Assembly (NCBI GenBank): GCA_000226015.1
Contig: JH156077.1
Coordinates: 150,152-170,277, forward strand
Direction of reading: 5' to 3'
Source: Mnemiopsis leidyi
Taxonomy: Eukaryota; Ctenophora; Tentaculata; Lobata; Bolinopsidae
DNA: 20,126 nt
The position numbers were made by a program, and so were the translations under genes. The first letter of the stretch is position 1. Each line of letters starts with the position of its first letter. This document shows, piece by piece, positions 18,301-20,126 of the stretch. The notes under the pieces were generated by a model, which saw only the letters and a program-made list of their open reading frames with translations, did not search any database and was not told the origin of the DNA.

Positions 18301-19987
18301 ACTACTAATTGTAACATGGGAGGATCCCCTGGTCATGTCTCTGTTTGGGAAGAAGAGTCTGAGCAACGTTCGAGAGCTGCAGGGAGACAAGTTGATATTG
18401 AGACTGGAGACATTGCAGAGACATCAGGAGAGTCTTATGAGACAGATGGGTCTCGTCGTCCAGAGTACTCGAGGTAACACCTCTTTTATCTTACCGCTTT
18501 AGGAAGCAGGATTAAGGATTTGGCACGTCCCGGTCTTATAACTTACTGCTTTAGGATGCAGGATTAAGGATTTGGCACGTCCCGGTCTTATAACTTACTG
18601 CTTTAGGATGCAGGATTTAGGGCGCTATATCCTGGGAAACGTCTATCATGTGAAACTCGGCTGAATTTTAAAATTCGAGGTCGGAGCTGCAGTGTTTTTG
18701 AGTGTGGCTAACTTAGCTTAGGCTGAGTTTAACCATTCACGTTACTCAACGTAATTTTCCTCATGACAGCAACTATTCACTCTAACGACTATTTTCGATA
18801 ACAACTATTTACTTTTTTATAACGACTATCACTAAAGCACTAACTTCTCCTCTCAGAGAAAATACCGCGGTTACACTTCCTCTCTGAGGAGGACCTACTC
18901 TCAGTCCTCACTAATGCAGACTCACTCGCTACTGCTAAACACGTGACCACCGCCTGTTTTCCTCACATTCTTGACATTACTGTGGAACCTCGCATGGACG
19001 AGAAAGATCGTTAGTGAATCTCTTATCACTTAGTATCGGTTACTATCGGTTACTATTGGTTACTAATACTTAAATTCAACCCGATCTGGGAAATTGCTCT
19101 TATAAAAGTATACGGTTAAGATTGTTTAGTAATTTGTAGAATTTTACCTGTAAGCGTCCATTCTAAATGAAGTTACTAAGACCTGGTCTGAGTCTTTGAC
19201 CGAGAATTAACTGTCGGAAATCATTATCGCACTAAGATTGGAGATTGTTATGTGATACTCCCTGCACAGTTTACACAACTCTTCCTACTAGATTAGTCCA
19301 AGACAGATAGAAGACTGATACAAACACGGACAAACTTACATGAATGACATCACGTGTTAAATTCGATTGCCCGATTGGGAGAAATAATTCTTAACCCCGA
19401 CTTACTGTCAACTAACAACTCACGTTGAATGTGGTTGTTTCATGAAATTTCCGATTATTTCTAAATGACCATGTGTACTAAAGCTTACCTCTTAGTTTTT
19501 CCAGCACCAAAGATCACACACATCCACGGGATTGGTGGTGAAGTAGTCCCGTTGCTGCAGCCTGTTGTTCTGTCCGCAAAGTTATTGGAGTGGTATGTAC
19601 TTTTGAATATTTTCAGAAACACTTTTCGTGTAGGTCTGAACATCGCTAAATTCACTTTCTTCACATTTAAAGAGACTCAAAATTTGGACAGAGACTGAAA
19701 TTGAACATAAATTTGTATTTCATATTATAAATTCGAACGATGGCAGTTTACTCCCTTCTCCATCACTGTGACAAAACTGTTCCCTCAGTCCGTAACTACT
19801 TGCCCCTACAATTGATACTTATTGTAGACGCAAATATTTGAAATGAAACACACGCAGGTTACCACAGCTTCAAGCGATGATAGTCTCCACTCTTCACAAC
19901 ATGATGTACTACTCATTACTCAACGTCGAGAAGACAGAGCTGAACTGCGGACAATTGGAGACTCTACTTGGAGATCTCCATGTTCAG
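268..19987 (+). CDS. Dynein heavy chain, partial multi-exon gene (stem and linker region)
   Basis: Gene-level entry. Exons by my reading: 268-369, 751-919, 1157-1269, 1406-1504, 10429-10536, 11138-11308, 11661-11766, 12073-12195, 12345-12427, 17158-17292, 17557-17652, 18299-18473, 18857-19009, 19505-19592, 19858-19987. Every junction is GT-AG and the phases agree throughout, giving about 617 codons without a stop. Family landmarks come in the usual DHC order: a helical stem, a HHW near the start of the linker, a VFIL/SPY segment, WLYL, FLSEEDLL and GEVVPL. Dynein heavy chains are microtubule motors of cilia or cytoplasmic transport. This part forms the tail end and the linker that swings over the AAA ring. 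The AAA modules would lie beyond the right edge and the N-terminus beyond the left. I cannot assign the DHC subclass. Several usually conserved linker positions are changed, for example IPRLHFLS where FPRFYFLS is usual. Confidence 0.88.
370..750. other. Dynein intron, 381 nt
   Basis: AT-rich with donor gtactt and acceptor gtcgcag. No other feature is seen. Confidence 0.5.
751..919 (+). CDS. Dynein heavy chain exon, stem
   Basis: Acceptor ttgtcgcag, donor gtcagt at 920, starts in phase 0 and ends with one extra base. The 56 codons include FAEYAKTLSSVK and IKSLYGILQKLKI. These resemble the stretch of the DHC stem where a helical repeat is followed by a leucine-rich helix about 200 residues before the linker. 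Confidence 0.82.
1157..1269 (+). CDS. Dynein heavy chain exon, stem
   Basis: Acceptor ctccag and donor gttatt at 1270. The split codon G|AC restores Asp, giving DKRLQLQWELYLMV. The exon ends LDEQIK in phase 0. Confidence 0.82.
1316..1364. repeat. Near-perfect inverted repeat filling a short intron
   Basis: Arms 1323-1337 (tttatgtcattgtat) and 1344-1358 are perfect 15-bp complements around a 6-nt loop. With a small bulge the pairing extends to CTTAT at 1316-1320 and ATAAG at 1360-1364. It lies in the 136-nt dynein intron 1270-1405. Confidence 0.9.
1406..1504 (+). CDS. Dynein heavy chain exon, last before the 8.9 kb intron
   Basis: Acceptor tatttcag, donor gtgagt at 1505, phase 0 at both ends, 33 codons running from TLEIEAELILRK to QKYIMPL. 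The next in-phase exon of the same family is at 10429. Confidence 0.8.
1505..3239. other. Gene-free part of the 8.9 kb dynein intron, left side
   Basis: No convincing coding exon, RNA gene or transposon is seen. The only structures noted are a TTGCC-TT-GGCAAC palindrome at 2448-2461 and the inverted repeat at 3048-3171. A GT/AG-bounded stretch at 2025-2067 was considered and rejected as a mini-exon. Confidence 0.5.
3048..3171. repeat. Inverted repeat, 32-bp arms, 60-bp loop
   Basis: Arms 3048-3079 and 3140-3171 pair with five mismatches. The core AATTCTTGGGGAG is perfect in both. It lies about 70 bp upstream of the Ly6-like TATA box, so it could be a small inverted-repeat element or a regulatory hairpin. 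No target-site duplication is obvious. Confidence 0.85.
3240..3245 (+). promoter_or_regulatory. TATA box, Ly6-like gene
   Basis: TATAAA 104 bp before the ATG would place the transcript start near 3270 with a leader of about 80 nt. It was chosen by position and consensus only. Confidence 0.45.
3349..3855 (+). CDS. Ly6/uPAR-like GPI-anchored surface protein
   Basis: 168 residues, single exon, inside the first large dynein intron. Residues 1-17 are a signal peptide that would leave VTCYSGC at the mature end. The ectodomain has ten cysteines (20, 24, 43, 51, 55, 84, 94, 113, 118, 123), and the last sits in CNTEKCN, the C-x4-CN ending of Ly6/uPAR three-finger domains. A Gly/Glu/Ser-rich acidic spacer (about 130-147) follows, then a hydrophobic tail (151-168) ending at the stop, as in a GPI-anchor signal with a likely attachment site near Ser147-Ser150. 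So it should be an extracellular, membrane-tethered three-finger protein. Its ligand is unknown. A TATAAA lies 104 bp upstream. The first Met sits directly before the hydrophobic signal. A free secreted protein is the alternative if the tail is not processed. Confidence 0.82.
   Translation: MLRTFLVTLALVSTTYAVTCYSGCVAGKIVMAGAEQGYPGGECTAETVAMCEEGCATVALSFDYTMTVEETEMKGSADAKTAMCSMGAANDNLCSTMQSSLESTMGAVKNLKCNVATCNTEKCNDLSMAGGNSGEEGGESEGEDGADSSSLAFRLSAVLLSAVVGYLF
3856..5376. other. Intergenic stretch between Ly6-like gene and P450
   Basis: AT-rich. Possible poly(A) signals for the Ly6-like gene are ATTAAA at 4153-4158 and 4242-4247. A three-copy 67-bp array lies at 4387-4587. Short open frames here (3972-4157, 4578-4811) look like chance. 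Confidence 0.5.
4387..4587. repeat. Tandem array, 67-bp unit, three copies
   Basis: Units start at 4387, 4454 and 4521, each opening with ttcgtatatgttgttacttg and containing gtgtgactaaccactactag. The first and second units differ at a few positions, the third slightly more. No splice site of the dynein gene lies nearby. Confidence 0.95.
5377..5382 (+). promoter_or_regulatory. TATA box, P450 gene
   Basis: TATAAA with its last base 38 bp before the ATG. At the usual 25-30 bp spacing the transcript would start within about 15 nt of the start codon, giving a very short leader. Confidence 0.55.
5420..6925 (+). CDS. Cytochrome P450, CYP46-like
   Basis: 501 residues, the normal P450 length, single exon. 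Residues 1-25 are a hydrophobic membrane anchor followed by a Pro hinge (FPSPPL), so it should sit in the ER membrane facing the cytosol. Motifs: C-helix WRAKR (143-147), I-helix oxygen-activation AGMETT (309-314), ExxR as ESLR (366-369), FNPSRF (419-424) and heme loop FSAGLRNCIG (440-449) with Cys447 as the heme ligand. All catalytic residues are present. Overall wording (GHLPD, DEVDEVF, GTWRV, FTYMPFS, MEMK-type LEMKVV) resembles CYP46, the cholesterol 24-hydroxylase family, so a sterol or other lipid substrate is a guess. TATAAA 38-43 bp before the ATG implies a very short leader. The galectin gene on the opposite strand ends 462 bp beyond its stop. A CYP4- or CYP3-clan member is less likely. 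Confidence 0.9.
   Translation: MYLLYQIFSLLTLTYLLLNLYLLHLRSKYRHFPSPPLAVSWSWFMGHLPDLMRRKSRSPHKNFAQLTSEYNADFHWDMLRLSFFNENVLFCMDLRVVPKVMTDPTAFPKDTNLINGQRRVMRVCGEKTRGIHNILSLPGGDIWRAKRRILDPAFKKSFLRTTMQGMNKVARDLVEVLENKKEDEVFDISENLNTSAMEAVSVCGFDWGDDLIQKHGQNALDLASVLVEIMAVAIKQPFEFSLPWNSRSLKDRYKKVSSTIRQAMKEHLTKRMENDRSGDILSHIIRSNSCSDDLGIDDLVEEYIVFLLAGMETTAITMATVVHFLTLNPEVCRKVQDEVDEVFEGKEELAYDDVAKLVFLENVIKESLRMKGPVHGTWRVCQNDNVIIEGIHIPKHTRVYIPFEVLQNDPRYWENPMVFNPSRFTGESGKSVRPFTYMPFSAGLRNCIGRNFAMLEMKVVLANVFRKFSFWNPHPDLKDPPRMGNLTLRPMNGVPVKRFYR
6926..7387. other. Shared 3' region of P450 (+) and galectin (-)
   Basis: 462 bp of AT-rich sequence between two convergent stops. Candidate poly(A) signals are AATAAA for the P450 at 7277-7282 and the complement of AATAAA for the galectin at 7204-7209. 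If both are used, the two 3' UTRs overlap. Confidence 0.45.
7388..9802 (-). CDS. Secreted multi-domain galectin-like lectin (four tandem galectin domains plus unknown C-terminal domain)
   Basis: 804 residues, single exon. Residues 1-20 form a signal peptide, unusual because most galectins leave the cell without one. Four galectin-type beta-sandwich domains follow: about 26-163, 183-328, 346-478 and 488-630, each ending in GGSxGxxWTxxxLP. Domains 1 and 3 resemble each other (DVIRAWGV-K), as do 2 and 4 (VITAWGIYA), so an A-B pair was duplicated. Carbohydrate-site landmarks (FR...VxN...W..E) are at R77/N86/W93/E96, R238/N251/W258/E261 and R392/N401/W408/E411. Domain 4 keeps R543 but has lost the W and E. 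The usual HxNPR His is not evident, and the Arg of ExR is replaced by T, K and I. Residues about 635-804 have four cysteines (672, 703, 727, 766) and an acidic tail. I do not recognise this part. Beta-galactoside binding is inferred only. Confidence 0.85.
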   Translation of the reverse strand: MRAVLLLSISLSILTLKANGHIISATRLIPYELKKPLEVGDVIRAWGVYKDDTTSRFSVRIGQGSSSGPVLVVADFRTWDDLVVLNSKDNGRWQNEITARFGRHNFEADKVFEVKIKVEEVGYRVFVNDNELERSFPHRLDISMGEHVELHGGSNGFKWTALHLPSPEGQTLSNVEGGPSIPFKTTTGHVNSLSLLERSLAPGDVITAWGIYATETEPFCLNLMMENGLYHMFHLDFRPSLTEDDFEVVMNSKNANGWGNEVKSKFMANFENGRPFKVAVKCLEDSFQIFVDGTDLGIKFPYRENFALGEAKFLWLLGGSEGMKWTDALLPSYQSFRHIFAADKHVKYGLKKQLQVEDVIRAWGVFKDYSTSRFSVCIGGTTDAVLFVVDFRPWDDLVVLNSYSDNKWDREVILAFSKENFKKDTIFEVKIEVSSEGFQTFFNGEKLMANFLHRVDLATGQYVVLHGGSHGFQWTALHLPNGKDLGPGIPFQTSSGSTAALERPLLRNNVITAWGIYAAGSEEFSISLQMSDQEQVMLQVMFRAGKIVLLTSSNQQNQVTKVKTDEETPFFMNGTPFKVAIQCLENGFQIFLNGKSLVDEFPYNSEFDLRKVRNVQLAGGSAGMQWTDLALPYYDDQAVGLRWVVISETRQVTIRLAFLPGEIETFFLRLPCDINMSLKLGLRRYGGLNAHVEIKGQRGNVYCDGAANRNWFNGETTDFNLGDALDCKPEQSNVILVFEKTPERLTIKKAGEVVYNQVFTASDGYCHSHVPSTHVWINLQRYDGELELAVGPEDRGEDSRGEEK
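9803..10428. other. Galectin upstream region and right end of the 8.9 kb intron
   Basis: On the minus strand a weak TTAAATA lies about 40 bp before the galectin ATG and could be its TATA element. The remainder shows no gene. A 78-codon minus-strand frame (10111-10347) has no recognisable features. Confidence 0.4.
10429..10536 (+). CDS. Dynein heavy chain exon, first after the 8.9 kb intron
   Basis: Acceptor tttcgcag, donor gtagta at 10537, phase 0 at both ends, 36 codons. VEDAKKKIAELKETMTTYSDW is coiled and charged, as expected just before the DHC linker. Phase agreement with 1406-1504 supports a single gene across the intron. Confidence 0.82.
10537..11137. other. Dynein intron with a GC-rich patch
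   Basis: Around 10917-11020 the base composition rises (gatgcggcgc, ggccgggacggcc, which can form a small hairpin) unlike the AT-rich surroundings. GTATCCCATAACC occurs both here (10921-10933) and just before the acceptor (11113-11125). It may be the remnant of a dispersed repeat, but I do not recognise it. Confidence 0.35.
11138..11308 (+). CDS. Dynein heavy chain exon, start of the linker
   Basis: Acceptor ccgttcag chosen over ccccag at 11107 because only the former gives phase 0. The donor at 11309 is gtaagc. The 57 codons, from FDTISASAQIQTW to FVPLLVQLSSESVK, match the DHC_N2 pattern of a leucine-rich segment that ends just before a conserved His-Trp. Confidence 0.85.
11309..11660. other. 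Dynein intron, 352 nt
   Basis: Donor gtaagc, acceptor acccacag. No other feature is seen. Confidence 0.5.
11661..11766 (+). CDS. Dynein heavy chain exon, linker with HHW
   Basis: Acceptor ctacccacag, donor gtacac at 11767, starts in phase 0 and ends with one extra base. It begins SHHWQEIH, the His-Trp landmark of DHC_N2, and continues to SHLMTSKLLQNK. Confidence 0.88.
11992..12090. repeat. Tandem duplication, about 50-bp unit, spanning a dynein splice acceptor
   Basis: Copies 11992-12040 and 12041-12090. Both contain cctcag followed by acgtgatatcgcgg, the acceptor plus the first exon bases. The intronic halves have diverged more than the exonic halves. Confidence 0.9.
12073..12195 (+). CDS. 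Dynein heavy chain exon, linker
   Basis: Acceptor ttacctcag, donor gtaatg at 12196. The split codon G|AC gives DVISRICGQALTEH and then LEQYWENREFTL, the DHC_N2 pattern I..I...A..E..LE.....W....F.L. A second, upstream copy of the acceptor and exon start lies about 50 bp away (AG at 12021-12022), and its use would reach a TGA at 12076. Confidence 0.87.
12345..12427 (+). CDS. Dynein heavy chain exon, linker, last before the 4.7 kb intron
   Basis: Acceptor aatgtcacag, donor gtaagt at 12428. The split codon restores Glu (ENPNKNRK), and SVFILDSEDNIVGQID matches the FIL..D.I...LD segment of DHC linkers. It ends in phase 0. Confidence 0.87.
12642..12683 (-). pseudogene. 14-codon stub of a fourth GST-like gene (copy-2 type)
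   Basis: The complement reads ELLPEELGQGDIH and a stop, identical in protein to the last 13 residues of copy 2 (13881-14621). Nothing of the gene remains upstream. Directly beyond it, the sequence passes into flank that matches the spacer between copies 2 and 3 (about 14727 onward). A deletion of about 0.8 kb in the left duplicated unit accounts for this. Confidence 0.8.
12755..12760 (-). terminator. Poly(A) signal, GST-like copy 1
   Basis: AATAAA on the minus strand, about 46 bp past the stop. The equivalent site beyond copy 3 reads differently because of a base change near 14797. Confidence 0.45.
12806..13540 (-). CDS. GST-like protein, copy 1 (altered C-terminus)
   Basis: 244 residues, single exon, in the second large dynein intron. 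It differs from copy 3 by only two substitutions (N15D, D54E) plus the end, where QIYID replaces QIQGDIH. Fold features are those of the soluble glutathione S-transferase superfamily: a diverged thioredoxin-like half ending in TETIAVVR (74-81), then an all-helical half with GDTLPVHADYLLY (164-176). The changed end is explained by a roughly 100-bp deletion that removed the original last codons and stop and brought 3' flanking sequence into frame. An AATAAA on this strand lies about 46 bp past the stop. It is nearly identical to copy 3, so the duplication or conversion was recent. Enzyme activity is not shown; see copy 3. Confidence 0.75.
   Translation of the reverse strand: MTLLNPEKVETGPLDPIKSKVVKMMLTSRMQIGEEHQKIACDRKLSNYMNHCPEWLKAKDDTSKNWMDLDNKMTETIAVVRAIGAEWFLIPDDPEQFKKCEEIEKILFSIMNTMVYLINKICFAPNSTECNNFDVEYARTRFTAKFGPKAKALEELVTGPFIMGDTLPVHADYLLYACLYDITVFCPTALENHPKLSTFMEKFWSYPSPIRRWFKSNESKTGEYIRPPTPHIMELLPEDQIYID
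13541..13880. other. Spacer between GST-like copies 1 and 2
   Basis: AT-rich. It holds the copy 1 promoter region and the copy 2 poly(A) site. No clear TATA box is seen. Confidence 0.4.
13812..13817 (-). terminator. Poly(A) signal, GST-like copy 2
   Basis: AATAAA on the minus strand, about 65 bp past the stop, followed on that strand by an AT-rich run. Confidence 0.5.
13881..14621 (-). CDS. GST-like protein, copy 2
   Basis: 246 residues, single exon. By eye it is about 84% identical to copy 3, with the same landmarks (TETIAVVR near 74-81, GDTLPVYADYLLY near 164-176) and the same QGDIH end. I start it at MTLLNPEK because that start is shared by all three copies. An in-frame Met 17 codons upstream (14672) adds a segment with no counterpart in the others. 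An AATAAA on this strand at 13812-13817 lies about 65 bp past the stop. Differences from copy 3 are spread over the C-terminal half, where the substrate pocket of GSTs lies, so the copies may differ in what they bind. That is inference. Confidence 0.78.
   Translation of the reverse strand: MTLLNPEKVETGPLDPIKSKVVKMMLTSRMQIGEKHQKIACDSKLANYMDHCPEWLKSKDNNSKNWMDLDNKMTETIAVVRAIGAEWFLIPDDAANQEKCEQVEKILFSVMNTMVYLINKICFAPNSTECNNFDVEYARTRFMAKFQPKAKAIEDLLDGPFIMGDTLPVYADYLLYACLYDINVFCPGAYDKSAKLSDFMDKFYHYPSPIRRWFRTNEAKTGEYIRPPVPHIMELLPEELGQGDIH
14945..15685 (-). CDS. GST-like protein, copy 3
   Basis: 246 residues, single exon, the usual length for a cytosolic GST (200-250). The N-terminal half ends in MTETIAVVRAIGAEW, matching the glutathione-site pattern [ES]-[ST]-x-AI-x-R-[YI]-[IL] of GST thioredoxin domains. 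The C-terminal half has FIMGDTLPVHADYLLYACLYD, the [FL]-x-G-[DE]-x-[PLT]-x-x-AD core helix. Oddities: no clear catalytic Tyr, Ser or Cys near the start, no cis-Pro before the second strand, and Val where the N-capping Ser/Thr usually is. It may therefore be a non-enzymatic or diverged member. GSTs join glutathione to electrophiles in the cytosol or act as binding proteins. It is probably a member of a local family arising by tandem duplication. I cannot assign a class, though sigma-like is possible. Confidence 0.75.
   Translation of the reverse strand: MTLLNPEKVETGPLNPIKSKVVKMMLTSRMQIGEEHQKIACDRKLSNYMNHCPDWLKAKDDTSKNWMDLDNKMTETIAVVRAIGAEWFLIPDDPEQFKKCEEIEKILFSIMNTMVYLINKICFAPNSTECNNFDVEYARTRFTAKFGPKAKALEELVTGPFIMGDTLPVHADYLLYACLYDITVFCPTALENHPKLSTFMEKFWSYPSPIRRWFKSNESKTGEYIRPPTPHIMELLPEDQIQGDIH
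15686..16940. other. Gene-free right part of the 4.7 kb dynein intron
   Basis: AT-rich sequence with no frame of note, about 1.25 kb. It should include the promoter of GST-like copy 3 at its left end, but no clear TATA box is seen. A direct repeat with a palindrome lies at 16801-16894. Confidence 0.5.
16801..16894. repeat. Direct repeat flanking an AT palindrome
   Basis: ACAT(A/G)CTTAAGTAATTTATG occurs at 16801-16820 and 16875-16894, one mismatch. Between them lies ATGTATAGTATACAT, a 15-nt near-perfect palindrome. It could be a small AT-rich insertion with flanking repeats. Confidence 0.75.
16941..17150. repeat. Cluster of ACGTTAC/GTAACG motifs before a dynein acceptor
   Basis: About ten ACGT cores occur in 210 bp, mostly as aacgttac or its complement, ending 7 bp before the exon at 17158. 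Spacing is irregular, so this is a degenerate repeat or a motif cluster rather than a clean array. Confidence 0.7.
17158..17292 (+). CDS. Dynein heavy chain exon, linker with LLQSILASPYV
   Basis: Acceptor actatttcag, donor gtcagt at 17293, phase 0 at both ends, 45 codons. DDH (across the junction), LLQSILASPYV and ETWL are diagnostic of DHC_N2. The phase matches the exon at 12345 on the far side of the 4.7 kb intron. Confidence 0.9.
17490..17580. repeat. Tandem array, 31-bp unit, three copies, spanning a dynein splice acceptor
   Basis: Units start at 17490, 17521 and 17552, each tttagtggttgtacct followed by (g/t)act(a/g)aagccta. Every copy has its own AG and the WLYLT codons. Only the third leads into an open frame. 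Confidence 0.95.
17557..17652 (+). CDS. Dynein heavy chain exon, linker with WLYL
   Basis: Acceptor tttttag type within a 31-bp triplicated segment, donor gtaggt at 17653, 32 codons from WLYLTEAYVEG to ECDRDFR. W-[LV]-Y-L is the DHC linker landmark, usually followed by E and an aromatic. Here it is TEAY. The third acceptor copy is the only one that keeps the frame open. Confidence 0.88.
17653..18298. other. Dynein intron with a degenerate repeat
   Basis: ACATCTTATACGTA(A/G)ATA occurs three times, starting near 18173, 18210 and 18255, within a tacgta-rich stretch that runs to the acceptor. A perfect TGACGTCA lies at 17939-17946. No gene is seen. Confidence 0.6.
18299..18473 (+). CDS. Dynein heavy chain exon, linker
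   Basis: Acceptor tccccacag, donor gtaaca at 18474. The 58 codons run from QLLIVTWEDPLVMSLFG to MGLVVQSTR. This is the segment of DHC_N2 in which a helix (LRLETLQRHQESLMRQM) precedes the FPRFYFLS-type motif. Confidence 0.85.
18491..18618. repeat. Tandem array, 52-bp unit, about 2.5 copies
   Basis: Units start at 18491, 18543 and 18595 (ttac(c/t)gctttagga...ggcacgtcccggtcttata). It lies 17 bp inside the dynein intron 18474-18856. Confidence 0.95.
18857..19009 (+). CDS. Dynein heavy chain exon, linker with FLSEEDLLSVL
   Basis: Acceptor cctctcag, donor gttagt at 19010. The split codon gives Glu (EKIPRLHFLSEEDLL). FLS..-[DE]LL.[IV]L is the DHC linker landmark, while the usual FPRFY before it reads IPRLH here. 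The exon continues to FPHILDITVEP. Confidence 0.88.
19010..19504. other. Dynein intron with a short 10-bp repeat
   Basis: tatcggttac/tattggttac is repeated three times at about 19034-19063, close to the donor. The rest holds nothing recognisable. Confidence 0.6.
19505..19592 (+). CDS. Dynein heavy chain exon, linker end with GEVVPL
   Basis: Acceptor tttttccag, donor gtatgt at 19593. The split codon gives Pro (PPKITHIHG), followed by GGEVVPLLQPV. I-[TS]-x(2-4)-[SG]-x-GE-x-V is typical of the end of the DHC linker. The exon ends with two bases of a Trp codon. Confidence 0.88.
19858..19987 (+). CDS. Dynein heavy chain exon, last seen in window
   Basis: Acceptor cacgcag. The split codon restores Trp (WLPQLQAMIVSTLHNMM), the E-W-L....M..TL pattern after GEVVPL in DHCs. 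I end it at the first CAG|gtttgt (19988). Its 3' part and donor are repeated three more times with a 47-48 bp period, and the frame would also stay open through the copies to the window end, so the true donor is uncertain. Confidence 0.75.
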
Positions 19988-20126
19988 GTTTGTGTGGACA
20001 ATTGGAGTCTCTACTTGGAGATCTCCATGTTCAGGTTTATGTGGACAATTGGAGACTCTACTTGGAGATCTCCATGTTCGAGGTTTGTGTGGACAATTGG
20101 AGCTCTACTTGGAGACTCTCCATGTT
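19949..20126. repeat. Tandem array, 47-48 bp unit, about 3.8 copies, spanning a dynein exon end and donor
   Basis: Units start at 19949, 19996, 20043 and 20091, each ggacaattggag...ctctacttggag...tccatgttc(g)aggttt(g/a)t. Each of the first three carries the exon 3' codons and an AG|GT donor. The array runs off the right edge. Confidence 0.95.

Overview
This is animal nuclear DNA. It carries a spliced gene with GT-AG introns, TATA-type promoters, a GPI-anchored Ly6-type protein and a galectin-type lectin. An axonemal or ciliary dynein heavy chain (DHC) means a ciliated animal. The mix (CYP46-like P450, GST-like proteins, multi-domain secreted galectin, many intronless genes) would fit an early-branching invertebrate such as a cnidarian, but nothing here proves the phylum.

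The backbone is one dynein heavy chain gene on the + strand. Fifteen exons can be placed between 268 and 19987, all joined by GT-AG introns with matching phases, giving about 617 codons of stem and linker (DHC_N1/DHC_N2-type) sequence. An earlier exon probably ends in the repeat array at 1-135, and the motor AAA modules must lie beyond the right edge. Twelve of the fourteen placed introns are 136-646 nt. The other two are 8.9 kb (1505-10428) and 4.7 kb (12428-17157), and these two hold every other gene in the window.

The 8.9 kb intron contains a small GPI-anchored Ly6/uPAR-like gene (+, 3349-3855), a CYP46-like cytochrome P450 (+, 5420-6925) and an 804-residue secreted four-domain galectin (-, 7388-9802) that converges on the P450. 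The 4.7 kb intron contains three GST-like genes (-, 12806-13540, 13881-14621, 14945-15685) and a 14-codon stub of a fourth (12642-12683). The array is best explained by duplication of a two-gene unit followed by deletions in the left copy. All six intact nested genes are single-exon in their coding parts.

The most unusual structure is a set of short tandem arrays (units of 31, about 50, 31 and 47 bp) that each span an exon-intron boundary of the dynein gene, copying the splice site with part of the exon (1-135, 11992-12090, 17490-17580, 19949-20126). Two further arrays lie inside introns (4387-4587, 18491-18618). The duplicated acceptors are decoys that would lead to early stops, whereas two of the duplicated donors at the left edge are in frame with each other. 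The nested genes suggest oxidative or xenobiotic metabolism (P450, GST-like) and surface or secreted recognition (Ly6, galectin). No functional link with the dynein is shown by the sequence.
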